From the NCBI RefSeq assembly GCF_027111255.2, contig NZ_CP114285.2, positions 4,774,001-4,838,000 on the forward strand: 64,000 nt of DNA. The letters run 5' to 3'. The translations under genes and the position numbers were made by a program. The notes beneath the pieces are model-generated. The model was not told the origin of the DNA, made no database searches, and saw nothing but the letters and a program-made list of their open reading frames with translations. Positions 1-8,405 of the stretch are shown here, one piece after another. Position 1 is the stretch's first letter. Each line of letters begins with the position of its first letter. This DNA is from Flavobacterium flavigenum. GTDB taxonomy: Bacteria > Bacteroidota > Bacteroidia > Flavobacteriales > Flavobacteriaceae.

Positions 1-1
1 C

Positions 2-100
2 GAAGCCAATCAGGGAAAAGCATTTTACACCGGACTGAAAGGTCTTGGCGAAATGATTTTTGAAGATTATGAAACGAATAGGAAAAAGAGAGTTAAATAA
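2..100 (+). CDS. C-terminal tail of an unidentified protein (cut by window start)
   Basis: An open frame enters from the left edge and stops with TAA at 98-100, giving the last 32 residues, which end in a basic tail (NRKKRVK). The piece contains the short stretch GLKGLGEMIFEDYE. It runs in the same direction as the AAA+ ATPase that starts 97 bases later. MoxR/ChlI-type ATPases are often paired with von Willebrand A proteins, so this could be the end of such a partner. That is a guess from gene-order habit, not from a motif. Confidence 0.5.
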   Translation, partial: EANQGKAFYTGLKGLGEMIFEDYETNRKKRVK

Positions 101-196
101 GTTTCAAAGTTTTAAAGATTTTCCTGTAGAGATTGTACAGCAGTGCATCTAAAACAATCCATATAATTAAACAAACAATCGATATTTCAATAAAAA

Positions 197-1660
197 ATGG
201 AAATAAACAATATAAAAACATTAGGTCAATTAAAAGCTGCAGGATATAAAAGCACCAGTATTAAGGACGAATTACGAAACAATCTTCGTGAAAAAATCAA
301 ATCAGGTAAACCTGTTTTTGAAGGCGTGCACGGATTTGAAAATACCGTAATTCCTGAACTTGAACGTGCCATTCTGTCTCGTCACAACATCAATTTACTT
401 GGCCTTCGCGGACAGGCAAAAACGCGTTTAGCACGTAAAATGGTTGAGTTATTAGATGAAAATATTCCGTTTGTTGCCGGTTCAGAAATTAATGATGATC
501 CGCTAAATCCAATTTCCCGCTTTGCAAAAGATTTAATTGCAGAGAAAGGCGATGAAACTCCAATTTCATGGCTACACCGGAACGATCGTTTCTTCGAGAA
601 ATTGGCCACTCCGGATGTTACAGTAGCCGATTTGATCGGAGACGTTGACCCAATTAAAGCAGCTAATTTAAAATTATCATATGCAGATGATCGTGTTATT
701 CATTTCGGAATGATTCCGAGAGCGAATCGCTGTATTTTTGTGATTAATGAATTACCGGATTTACAAGCCAGAATTCAGGTTGCACTATTTAATATTTTAC
801 AGGAAGGCGATATTCAGATTAGAGGTTTTAAATTGAGAATGCCGCTCGATATGCAGTTTATTTTTACGGCAAACCCTGAAGATTATACCAATCGTGGAAG
901 TATTGTAACGCCTTTAAAGGACAGAATTGGATCTCAAATCCTGACACATTATCCGGAAAGTGTAGCGATTGCCAGAACCATTACCGAGCAGGAATCTAAA
1001 TTAGACCAAAACCAGGCAGACACTATTTATGTTCCAGGCTTAGCAAGGGATATTTTAGAACAAATTAGTTTTGAAGCCCGTGAAAGTGAATATATTGACA
1101 ATAAAAGTGGTGTAAGTGCCAGAATGAGTATTACAGCTTTTGAAAATTTAATAAGTACTGCAGAACGACGTGCTTTAATTTCGGGTGCTGAGAAAACTAC
1201 ACTTCGCTTATCAGACTTTATCGGAATTATTCCGGCGATTACCGGAAAAGTAGAATTGGTTTACGAAGGTGAGCAGGAGGGAGCTGCTGCGGTAGCACAG
1301 AATTTAATTGGTTCTGCAATTAAAACGTTGTTTGCAGATTACTTTCCGAAAATTGAAAAATTAGAAAAACCCGGAGAAAAGACACCTTATTCTGATTTAA
1401 TAGAATGGTTTTTTGCAGAAAGCGGTTTTGAATTGTTAGATGAAGCTTCTGACGCTGAATATCAGGCTATATTAGATGAAGTAACTCCTTTGGATGTTCT
1501 GATCAAAAAATACCAGCCGCAACTAGATAAAAAGGATCTTTATTTCATGAAAGAATTTGTTTTATGGGCGTTGGTAGAATATAAAAAACTAAGCAAAGAC
1601 CGTTTCGCAACCGGACATCAGTTTAAAGATATGTACGGAAGTTATATTAGTAAATTATAA
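197..1660 (+). CDS. MoxR/magnesium-chelatase-like AAA+ ATPase
   Basis: A 487-residue cytoplasmic AAA+ ATPase related to the ChlI/MoxR group. The nucleotide-binding loop reads GLRGQAKT near residue 75. The Walker B region reads IFVINELPDL near residue 180, followed by a sensor-like segment with NPEDYTNRG and then PLKDRIG. The Asn-Glu in place of Asp-Glu at Walker B is, as I recall, usual in this subgroup, so it is probably not a lesion. Such ATPases usually remodel a partner carrying a von Willebrand A domain. The upstream partial gene may be that partner. A clear hairpin terminator follows the stop. The specific target is unknown. Confidence 0.85.
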   Translation: MEINNIKTLGQLKAAGYKSTSIKDELRNNLREKIKSGKPVFEGVHGFENTVIPELERAILSRHNINLLGLRGQAKTRLARKMVELLDENIPFVAGSEINDDPLNPISRFAKDLIAEKGDETPISWLHRNDRFFEKLATPDVTVADLIGDVDPIKAANLKLSYADDRVIHFGMIPRANRCIFVINELPDLQARIQVALFNILQEGDIQIRGFKLRMPLDMQFIFTANPEDYTNRGSIVTPLKDRIGSQILTHYPESVAIARTITEQESKLDQNQADTIYVPGLARDILEQISFEARESEYIDNKSGVSARMSITAFENLISTAERRALISGAEKTTLRLSDFIGIIPAITGKVELVYEGEQEGAAAVAQNLIGSAIKTLFADYFPKIEKLEKPGEKTPYSDLIEWFFAESGFELLDEASDAEYQAILDEVTPLDVLIKKYQPQLDKKDLYFMKEFVLWALVEYKKLSKDRFATGHQFKDMYGSYISKL

Positions 1661-1679
1661 TTGCTAAAATTTTATAAAA

Positions 1680-1710
1680 CCTGATAACAGCAATGTTGTC
1701 AGGTTTTTTA
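1680..1710 (+). terminator. Intrinsic terminator after the AAA+ ATPase gene
   Basis: A perfect 10-bp stem (CCTGATAACA at 1680-1689 with TGTTGTCAGG at 1694-1703) has a GCAA loop and is followed by a run of six T. It separates the ATPase gene from the two-component system. Confidence 0.9.
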
Positions 1711-1746
1711 TTTTAAGTTTAGTAACCTATTTTGCGATTCAATGCT

Positions 1747-1754
1747 TATTTTTG
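1747..1754 (+). promoter_or_regulatory. Bacteroidota -7 promoter box (TATTTTTG) before the response regulator
   Basis: TATTTTTG fits the Bacteroidota consensus TAnnTTTG and lies 20 bases before the ATG at 1774, which would leave a very short leader. No convincing -33 TTG is visible at the right spacing. The box overlaps a possible TTG-started extension of the coding frame, which argues that translation begins at 1774. Confidence 0.45.
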
Positions 1755-1773
1755 CTTCAATACACATATTCTG

Positions 1774-2448
1774 ATGAAATTACTCATAGTCGAAGACGAA
1801 CCAAATCTGCTTTCTATTTTACGCAAAGGATTCGCTGAAAATAATAACGAAGTCAGCGTGGCACTTGACGGTATAACTGCATTAGAAATGATTCATAATT
1901 ATACTTTTGATGTAGTAGTTTTGGATGTAATGCTGCCGGATATTAACGGAATTGAAATTTGCAGAAGATTGCGTGCCGCCAAAAATTTCGTTCCAATTTT
2001 GCTTTTAACAGCGCTTGGGACTTCAGAAAATATTGTAACCGGACTCAATGCGGGTGCGGATGATTATCTTGTAAAGCCATTCAAATTTGGAGAACTTGAT
2101 GCAAGGGTCAATGCTTTAAACCGAAGAGCCAATCAGGATACGGAAAAAGTCGATACGATAATAATTGGAGACCTCGAAATAAACGGTAAGGCCAAAACAG
2201 TAAAACGTGATGGCGAACCGATTGTTTTAACGGCCAAGGAATTTAAATTATTATATTATTTAGCAAAAAACACCGGCAGAATAGTCTCAAGGGATCAGAT
2301 TTTAGATAATGTCTGGGACATTAATTTTGATATGAATACCAATGTTGTAGATGTTTATATCACGTATTTAAGAAAAAAAATAGACAAACCTTATAAAACC
2401 AAACTTATTCACACCATGAAAGGTTTAGGTTACGTTATACAATTATAA
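1774..2448 (+). CDS. OmpR/PhoB-family DNA-binding response regulator
   Basis: A 224-residue two-component response regulator. The N-terminal receiver domain has the acidic pair in VEDEP (7-9), the phosphoacceptor Asp51 in VVLDVMLPD and the conserved Lys in DDYLVKPF near residue 101. A winged-helix DNA-binding domain follows from about residue 128, with VVDVYITYLRKKID and a C-terminal MKGLGYV hairpin. The frame is open back to a TTG at 1732, but the ATG at 1774 starts exactly at the receiver fold and a promoter box lies between them. The kinase gene begins directly at the next base after the stop, so the pair is co-transcribed and probably translationally coupled. Confidence 0.93.
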   Translation: MKLLIVEDEPNLLSILRKGFAENNNEVSVALDGITALEMIHNYTFDVVVLDVMLPDINGIEICRRLRAAKNFVPILLLTALGTSENIVTGLNAGADDYLVKPFKFGELDARVNALNRRANQDTEKVDTIIIGDLEINGKAKTVKRDGEPIVLTAKEFKLLYYLAKNTGRIVSRDQILDNVWDINFDMNTNVVDVYITYLRKKIDKPYKTKLIHTMKGLGYVIQL

Positions 2449-3852
2449 ATGGATATCAGGAAAAGAATTACTTTTACTTACGTAGCACTTTCTACCTTTA
2501 GTACTTTGCTATTGAGTGTAATAGTATTCGTTTTATTCAGGGAAAATAATCGCTACCATTTCTTAAAAAGGCTCGAAGACCGATCGAAAATTGTGGCTTC
2601 TATTCATTTTCAGCATGATCCTGAAAAAATAAAATATTATAGTAATTTAAAGAAAAACGGACTCGAAGAACTTATCGAAGAAGAAGAATATGTTCTTAAA
2701 ATAAACAGTGCAAATAGTTTTGATTATAATACAAAACTGAATCTGCCGAACGAGTTTTATTCCAATATTCTAAAAACCGGAAAAGATTATTTTGAAATTA
2801 ACAGCAAATATTATCTCGGGCAGGTTTTTACAGAAAGGAATCAAAAATACATTGTAATTGTTGGTGCTCGTGACCGTAGAGGAAAAACCACAACCGTTTA
2901 CATTGTGAAAATATTACTTTTTGGAGGCATTGGATTTATATTTCTGGCTTTCATATTAGGACGCTTTCTGGCAAAGCGTGTCATTAACCCGGTAGCCAGA
3001 ATTACTAAAGAAGTAAACAGAATCAGTGCTTCAAACCTTCATAACAGATTACCGGATGTTAAAAACTCAGATGAAATTTCAGATCTGACACATACTTTTA
3101 ATGATATGTTAGACCGGTTGGAAACCTCTTTTGAAATCCAGGCGAATTTTATCAATAACGCATCCCATGAACTAAAAACGCCTATTACCACTATAATTGC
3201 CGAAGCTGAAATCATGCTTTTAAAAGAGCGTGAAAAAGAAGAATATGTTCAGTCTTTAGAAAATATCTACAGTCAGGCATCTAAATTAGGCAACCTGACA
3301 GAAAGTCTCCTTAAACTCACTCAGACAGGCTATGATGGCAACAAACAGGTTTTGGATATTGCCAGAATCGATGAGTTATTATTGGAGGTAAAATCAGATC
3401 TGGACAAGATTTTTCCGGACAACCGTGTTAGTATTAAACTTAATTTTGCCCCAACAGACTCTAATTTGCTATTAATTGCGTGTAACAAGCCACTTTTAGA
3501 GCTGGCAATCAACAATATTATTACAAATGGTGTAAAATACTCTGATAATAATGAGGTTTTTGTAACGCTTTCTGCGAATAATGATGCGATTAAAATTTCT
3601 ATAAATGATATTGGCATCGGTATTCCGCCAGAAGATATTCCGCACTTATACGAACCTTTCTTCCGCGGTAAAATTGCGGCAAAATATATCGGTTATGGTT
3701 TAGGACTTCCTTTGGCTTCCAAAATCATCCGCATGCATGATGGAGAAATACAAGTACAATCGGAACAGAATAAAGGCACGATTGTAACGATTATTTTTAA
3801 AAAATCAAAAGACAAAAAGAAGAACATTAAAAATTCTAATGTTGAATCTTAG
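2449..3852 (+). CDS. Sensor histidine kinase (HAMP, HisKA, HATPase_c)
   Basis: A 467-residue membrane sensor kinase and the partner of the preceding regulator. The first membrane segment is at about residues 10-30. A periplasmic sensor region of about 120 residues follows, then a second membrane segment at about 153-175 and a HAMP linker at 176-230. The phosphorylated His is His240 in NNASHELKTP. The ATPase domain shows an N box (NNIITNGVKYS), a G1 box (DIGIGIP) and a G2 box (GYGLGLPLA). The tail is Lys-rich. The ATG directly follows the stop of the response regulator. The signal it senses cannot be told from the sequence. Confidence 0.93.
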   Translation: MDIRKRITFTYVALSTFSTLLLSVIVFVLFRENNRYHFLKRLEDRSKIVASIHFQHDPEKIKYYSNLKKNGLEELIEEEEYVLKINSANSFDYNTKLNLPNEFYSNILKTGKDYFEINSKYYLGQVFTERNQKYIVIVGARDRRGKTTTVYIVKILLFGGIGFIFLAFILGRFLAKRVINPVARITKEVNRISASNLHNRLPDVKNSDEISDLTHTFNDMLDRLETSFEIQANFINNASHELKTPITTIIAEAEIMLLKEREKEEYVQSLENIYSQASKLGNLTESLLKLTQTGYDGNKQVLDIARIDELLLEVKSDLDKIFPDNRVSIKLNFAPTDSNLLLIACNKPLLELAINNIITNGVKYSDNNEVFVTLSANNDAIKISINDIGIGIPPEDIPHLYEPFFRGKIAAKYIGYGLGLPLASKIIRMHDGEIQVQSEQNKGTIVTIIFKKSKDKKKNIKNSNVES

Positions 3853-3923
3853 GAAATTCTAATTTTAAATTAAGACCTCTCTAATTATCAGGTTGTTATT
3901 TTGTCTGTATAAACTAAAAGATT

Positions 3924-4643
3924 ATGCATATGAAAAATTTCCTGATACCTACGACTTTAAAAGACGATACAATTTCTGCTGTAAAATCGGCAATCAGCCA
4001 GTCAAAAAAATCGGAATGTGAAATTATTTTGATGATGGTTGCTGAAACACCGGATTCATTTTCATCCTCTCATTTTTTACGTGAAATGAGAACCGGACTT
4101 ACTAAAACCCAGGAAGAAGTTTTAGCAACATGCAGATATTTGATTGATCATACTAAAAACTGCAAACTTAAAATCCATAATCAATACGGACTTTCATTAC
4201 CTGTTTTTAGAAGGGTGATTGAAAATTTCTCCATAAAATTAGTTATTCTTCCACATTCTTATAAACAGGAAACCAAACGTATCCACCAATATCTCGTACA
4301 ATTAGCAGGAAATCAAAAATGCCCTATTCTGCATTTGGGTAACGAACAATTCAAAGATTTCAGTAAAGCACTTTATATAGAAACCAGCAACGCTAATGTG
4401 CATGTTAAGGATGTACAGCAGTTTTTAAACGAAAATTTCTCTTATGAAATTGTAAGCCAGACTTCAAAAACTGAAGATTACGAAAATATAGCTCCTTTAT
4501 CTGAAGCAATTTCAAAATACGAGATTGATTTATTAGTTGAAACCCGCAAAGGAGAAAAAATCAAATTCAAAAAAGTAAAAAAACAGCATATTAATGAGAA
4601 ACTGGGACTTCCGGTACTTTCATTATACGAAGAGCTGGTTTAG
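3924..4643 (+). CDS. Degenerate universal-stress-protein-like protein
   Basis: A 239-residue soluble protein with the alternating strand-helix pattern of UspA domains. The first domain (about 1-140) begins KNFLIPTTLKDDTISAVKSA and ends CPILHLG, as UspA domains do. The second half is weaker. I do not see the ATP-binding G-2X-G-9X-G(S/T) motif, so it probably belongs to the non-ATP-binding kind. Two ATG codons (3924 and 3930) are possible starts. It lies between a two-component system and a bestrophin-like channel, with no obvious operon link to either. Confidence 0.6.
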   Translation: MHMKNFLIPTTLKDDTISAVKSAISQSKKSECEIILMMVAETPDSFSSSHFLREMRTGLTKTQEEVLATCRYLIDHTKNCKLKIHNQYGLSLPVFRRVIENFSIKLVILPHSYKQETKRIHQYLVQLAGNQKCPILHLGNEQFKDFSKALYIETSNANVHVKDVQQFLNENFSYEIVSQTSKTEDYENIAPLSEAISKYEIDLLVETRKGEKIKFKKVKKQHINEKLGLPVLSLYEELV

Positions 4644-4659
4644 ATTTTTTCTTAGTGTT

Positions 4660-4820
4660 TAGTCCTTAGTAAATTAGTCCTTAGCTGTTTACTTTGTAAC
4701 GACTATTAGCTTTGAATTGTACTAAATTTTCGCTGGATCAAATTTTTTGAAGGTGAAAGATAAAAATATTGTATTAGTTATATAAAAAACTTATAACTGA
4801 TTACTAGTTACTAAGGACTA
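4660..4820. repeat. 13-bp inverted repeat flanking 135 bases upstream of the bestrophin gene
   Basis: TAGTCCTTAGTAA at 4660-4672 is repeated exactly in reverse complement at 4808-4820. A second direct copy of the core TAGTCCTTAG lies at about 4675-4684. The enclosed sequence is AT-rich and has no convincing gene. The layout resembles a small non-autonomous element or a repeated intergenic sequence. Its right arm ends only 28 bases before the next ATG, so it may lie in that gene's leader. Confidence 0.6.
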
Positions 4821-4847
4821 GCTGAATAATAATTTAAAACCGAAAAT

Positions 4848-5795
4848 ATGTTATTAAAGAAAAGAATACCAATGAAGTACGTTCTCGGGAAAATTAAAGT
4901 AGAACTTGCACTTGTAGCCGCATACACTATAGTATTTGAGATTTTTCACCACTATTTTGTTACGCTTCCCGTAGATATTCCAATAGCTATTCCAACCATG
5001 ATTGGAACCATTATATCGTTGTTATTAGCTTTTAAATCGAACCAGGCTTATGACAGATGGTGGGAAGCCAGAATTGTGTGGGGAGCTGTTGTAAATGATT
5101 CAAGAACGTTAATTCGTCAGGTCCTGACATTTTACAAAGACCCTGATTTTTCTGTTGAGGCCAGTGAATTTAAGGAGAATTTTGCTAAAAGGCAGATAGC
5201 ATGGTGTTATAGCTTAGGACAATCACTTCGAAATAAGGATGCAATAAAGCCGCTCAAAGGCTTGTTAAGTGAAGAAGAAATAAAGTATATAAAAAATCAC
5301 CAAAACGTACCAAATGCTATTTTAATGCTGCATGCAAGAGATCTTCGAAATGCAAAAAATGATAAGCGTATTAATATGTATCAACAAGTAGAAATTGATA
5401 ACACACTTTCGAGATTATGTGATGAAATGGGTAAATGTGAACGAATTAAGAATACTATTTTCCCAACAACCTACAGTATGTATATTCGATTAACACTGTG
5501 CTTGTTTATTTTATTACTGCCTTTTGGCTTAACAAGTGTATTGAGCTGGTTTGCAATTCCGTTAATTACGGCTATTGCCGGAGCTTTCTTTTTAATCGAG
5601 AAAATGGCGATTCATTTGCAGGATCCTTTCGAAAACAGGCCAACAGATACGCCTGTTACGACTATTGCAAATACAATCGAAAAAAATATTAAACAAATGC
5701 TGAATGAATATCAAAGCGAATTCGATATCATTAAAGAATTTGATTTAAAAGAAGAATCAAAAAAAGCGGAGAGTAACGCTTATTACGTATTATAA
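4848..5795 (+). CDS. Bestrophin-like (UPF0187) membrane anion channel
   Basis: A 315-residue inner-membrane protein of the bacterial bestrophin family, whose members form pentameric ion channels. An N-terminal membrane segment (about 15-33) leads into IPIAIPTMIGTIISLLLAF, then the family hallmark SNQAYDRWWEAR at about 64-75. A second membrane pair lies at about 210-250. The C-terminal region contains the family-typical DPFENRPTDTP. Length is normal for the family. The gene is monocistronic, with its own terminator. Ion selectivity cannot be read from the sequence. Confidence 0.9.
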   Translation: MLLKKRIPMKYVLGKIKVELALVAAYTIVFEIFHHYFVTLPVDIPIAIPTMIGTIISLLLAFKSNQAYDRWWEARIVWGAVVNDSRTLIRQVLTFYKDPDFSVEASEFKENFAKRQIAWCYSLGQSLRNKDAIKPLKGLLSEEEIKYIKNHQNVPNAILMLHARDLRNAKNDKRINMYQQVEIDNTLSRLCDEMGKCERIKNTIFPTTYSMYIRLTLCLFILLLPFGLTSVLSWFAIPLITAIAGAFFLIEKMAIHLQDPFENRPTDTPVTTIANTIEKNIKQMLNEYQSEFDIIKEFDLKEESKKAESNAYYVL

Positions 5796-5819
5796 ATTAA
5801 TTCTTGGTTTTAATTGTTG

Positions 5820-5853
5820 ACCGGACAGTAAGTAGTTGTACTGTCCGGTTTTG
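5820..5853 (+). terminator. Intrinsic terminator after the bestrophin gene
   Basis: An 11-bp perfect stem (ACCGGACAGTA at 5820-5830, TACTGTCCGGT at 5839-5849) is followed by a short T run. It lies between two converging genes, and the T run favours the plus strand. Confidence 0.85.
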
Positions 5854-5872
5854 TTATCTTTAAGCAAAGTAC

Positions 5873-7297
5873 TTATAAAGTTTGCTGAGCCAGTTTGCCT
5901 AATGTTTGGATGGAATGTCTTAATTCATTTGTCCATGGCAAGCCAAAACTCAGTCGCATGCAATTTGAAAATTGATCCTGAAAAGAGAAAATTCGTCCTG
6001 GTGCAATGCTGATATTATGTTTCATGGCCAAATGATAAAATTCGGCAGTATCTATTTTTTTATCAAGTTCTGTCCAAAGGAAAAAACCGCCCTGAGGCTG
6101 GCTAACTTTTGTACCTTTTGGGAAAGATTCTAAAATCGTATTGATATAATTATTACAGTTATAATTGAGGATCTGGCGAATTTTACGAAGATGATTTTCA
6201 TATCGCCCATTTTTTAGAAAATCGCCTACAACTTCATGCGTAATGGTAGGAGAGGAGATGGTGTGATATAATTTCGTCCTCAAAATTTCTTTTTTAAACT
6301 TCCCCGGAATAACCCAGCCTACGCGATATCCCGGTGCTAAAGTTTTAGAAACGGAACTACAGCACATTACAATTCCGCTCTTATCGTATGTTTTACAGTT
6401 AGTTGGCCTGGCTGAGCCAAAATACAAATCGCCATGAATATCATCTTCAATCAACGGAATATTGTGTAATTCCATCAAACGAACAACTTCTTCCTTATGT
6501 TCGTTTGGCATCATACTTCCTGATGGATTACTGAAATTACTCATCAATACACAGGCTTTTATTTTTTTTGTTGAGATTGCTTTTTTTAAGGCTTCCAGTT
6601 CAATTCCGGTGGTTATATTGGTTGGTAATTCCATTACGTGAAGGCCTAATGATTTGGCCAGCTGCAGTACACCAAAATAAACCGGACTTTCTGTAATAAT
6701 TGTATCGCCCGGTTTTGTTACGGCCATCAAACAATGCGAAATAGCACTTACACAACCGGGAGTGGTAATAATGTCCTCTTCTGTTAAAGTACCGCCCCAG
6801 TTAAATGACCAGCGGGCAATTTCTTTTCTAAGATTAACATTGCCCTGCATTTCTTCATAACTGGTTCCGCTATTTGGCAGCTGTCGCATTGCCTGAATCA
6901 TGCCTTTATTGAGTTTTGCTATGGGAAGAAGTTCATTCGAAGGAAAACCTAACGAAAACATCGTAACAGTAGTATTTGTCATATTTCCGTAAACCAGATC
7001 GATTAAATCTTCACGGTCAATATTTTGAGTGGTCAGAATAGGGGAGCTGGGAGTTGGCTCAGGGACACTTCTTGCCGAAATATTGCTTACATAATAACCT
7101 GATTGCGGTCTTGATTCGATTAGCGACCGGCTTTCAATTTCGTAATACGCTTTGCTTACGGTACTCATGCTGTAGCCTGTTTCTGCACATACTTCTCTAA
7201 TCGAAGGCAATTTATCCCCAACGCTTAAAAGACCCGATTTTATTTGTTTTTCGATAACATCAGCAAACTGTAAATAGAGGTAATTTGAATTTTTCAT
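5873..7297 (-). CDS. MocR-family regulator (GntR helix-turn-helix fused to aminotransferase domain)
   Basis: A 474-residue MocR/PdxR-type transcription regulator. A GntR winged helix occupies residues 1-70 (DKLPSIREVCAETGYSMSTV). A fold-type I aminotransferase domain fills about 105-470, with the cofactor-ring aspartate region IEDDIHGD near 284-290 and the PLP-binding lysine Lys318 in SSVSKTLAPGYRVGW. MocR proteins bind PLP and usually control a divergent neighbour. Here that neighbour is an EamA/RarD transporter 98 bases away, with direct repeats in between. The effector is unknown. A true aminotransferase is less likely because of the intact N-terminal DNA-binding domain. Confidence 0.92.
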   Translation of the reverse strand: MKNSNYLYLQFADVIEKQIKSGLLSVGDKLPSIREVCAETGYSMSTVSKAYYEIESRSLIESRPQSGYYVSNISARSVPEPTPSSPILTTQNIDREDLIDLVYGNMTNTTVTMFSLGFPSNELLPIAKLNKGMIQAMRQLPNSGTSYEEMQGNVNLRKEIARWSFNWGGTLTEEDIITTPGCVSAISHCLMAVTKPGDTIITESPVYFGVLQLAKSLGLHVMELPTNITTGIELEALKKAISTKKIKACVLMSNFSNPSGSMMPNEHKEEVVRLMELHNIPLIEDDIHGDLYFGSARPTNCKTYDKSGIVMCCSSVSKTLAPGYRVGWVIPGKFKKEILRTKLYHTISSPTITHEVVGDFLKNGRYENHLRKIRQILNYNCNNYINTILESFPKGTKVSQPQGGFFLWTELDKKIDTAEFYHLAMKHNISIAPGRIFSFQDQFSNCMRLSFGLPWTNELRHSIQTLGKLAQQTL

Positions 7298-7303
7298 AAA
7301 AAA

Positions 7304-7338
7304 AACTGTTCTGCTGCAATTTACAAAAACTGTATCTG
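7304..7338. promoter_or_regulatory. Direct repeats in the MocR/EamA divergent region, candidate operator
   Basis: AACTGTTCTG (7304-7313) and AACTGTATCTG (7328-7338) are similar direct repeats starting 24 bases apart. CTGTATCTGTAT is itself a 6-base tandem repeat. MocR proteins often bind direct repeats beside the genes they control. Binding here is an inference from position and repetition. Confidence 0.35.
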
Positions 7339-7395
7339 TATTGCTGTTTTATTTTTAAGAAATTTGCTCTATCAAAATATCAAACAAAAAATCCC

Positions 7396-8307
7396 ATGAA
7401 AACAACCAAATATTATTTAGCTGCGATTACAGCTTACACGACCTGGGGTTTTTTCAGCCTTGTGTTAAAACCAATACATGAATATGCTTCGCTGGATATT
7501 TTATTCTATCGTGTTTTTAGCTGCAGCATTTTAATGCTGTTGATTTCATTTGTCTTTAAGCGAAAAAAAATAAATCAGACAATTGAAGTTTTCAGGACTT
7601 TACCATCTTCCAAAAAGGTAAGTGCAATTTTACTGAATATTGGCGGGAGTTTTTTTCTGATGGCAAACTGGTTTACTTTTATTTATGTCATGAATCATGT
7701 TAGTGTAAAAGCAACCTCGCTGGCTTATTTGGTTTGTCCCATTTTAACAACTTTGCTGGCCTATTTTATTTTACATGAAAAACTGAAAAAAACACAATGG
7801 CTCGCAGTTGGATTAAGTATTTCAGGCTGTTTGTTGTTATCCTATACTGATATTATGGATATGTTTTTTAGCATCATTATAGGATTTACATATGCTTGTT
7901 ACTTAGTAAGTCAGCGTGTGAATAAAGGTTTTGATACCTTTATTGTACTGACATTTCATATTACGCTGGCTGCTTTATTTTTATTACCGTTTTATCCGGT
8001 GTACAGTGGTCCTGTACCTACAGAGTTCACTTTTTATTTTTGTATTGAAACGATAGCCATATTTTTTACAATCATACCATTGTTCCTGAATTTATATGCA
8101 CTATCGGGAATCAATTCTTCAACAGTCGGAATGTTGCTGAATATCAATCCAATGATTGCTTTTGGGTTGGCTTGTTTCGTTTATAAAGAGAAAATTACGC
8201 CATTGCATATCCTGGCATACAGTATTATTTTTATGGCTGTACTTGTTTTCAATTCACACCATATTTTTTCCAGGAAGCAAAAAAGTATAGTTGGAGCTAA
8301 AAATTAA
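7396..8307 (+). CDS. EamA/RarD-family membrane transporter
   Basis: A 303-residue inner-membrane protein with about ten hydrophobic segments and the two-fold EamA repeat typical of drug/metabolite transporters. The start TTKYYLAAITAYTTWGFFSL and the length resemble the RarD subgroup. The first repeat ends near LAYFILHEKLKKTQWLAV and the second near VYKEKITPLHILAYSIIF. It is divergent from the MocR regulator, the usual arrangement for MocR-controlled exporters of amino acids or related metabolites. The substrate is not predictable from the sequence. Confidence 0.85.
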   Translation: MKTTKYYLAAITAYTTWGFFSLVLKPIHEYASLDILFYRVFSCSILMLLISFVFKRKKINQTIEVFRTLPSSKKVSAILLNIGGSFFLMANWFTFIYVMNHVSVKATSLAYLVCPILTTLLAYFILHEKLKKTQWLAVGLSISGCLLLSYTDIMDMFFSIIIGFTYACYLVSQRVNKGFDTFIVLTFHITLAALFLLPFYPVYSGPVPTEFTFYFCIETIAIFFTIIPLFLNLYALSGINSSTVGMLLNINPMIAFGLACFVYKEKITPLHILAYSIIFMAVLVFNSHHIFSRKQKSIVGAKN

Positions 8308-8327
8308 AATATAGAAATTAAATATTT

Positions 8328-8362
8328 GTCCGGAGGATTTATCAGCTGTCCGGACTTTTTTT
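8328..8362 (+). terminator. Intrinsic terminator after the first EamA gene
   Basis: GTCCGGA (8328-8334) pairs with TCCGGAC (8349-8355) and is followed by a run of at least seven T. The stem is short but GC-rich. It separates the two EamA genes. Confidence 0.75.
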
Positions 8363-8377
8363 CAAGGATTTTAACCC

Positions 8378-8385
8378 TATTTTTG
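8378..8385 (+). promoter_or_regulatory. Bacteroidota -7 promoter box (TATTTTTG) before the second EamA gene
   Basis: TATTTTTG fits TAnnTTTG and lies 20 bases before the ATG at 8406, directly after the preceding terminator. It suggests that the second transporter has its own promoter and is not read through from the first. Confidence 0.5.
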
Positions 8386-8405
8386 TATTTCAAAAAATAA
8401 GTAAT

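Noticed and set aside
197..1660. Walker B Asn in place of Asp in the MoxR-like ATPase as a sign of a dead enzyme
   Set aside because: The NELPDL wording is, to my knowledge, usual in this ChlI-like subgroup, and the other ATPase motifs are intact.
1732..1773. A TTG-started N-terminal extension of the response regulator
   Set aside because: The receiver domain begins at the ATG at 1774 and a promoter box lies inside the extension.
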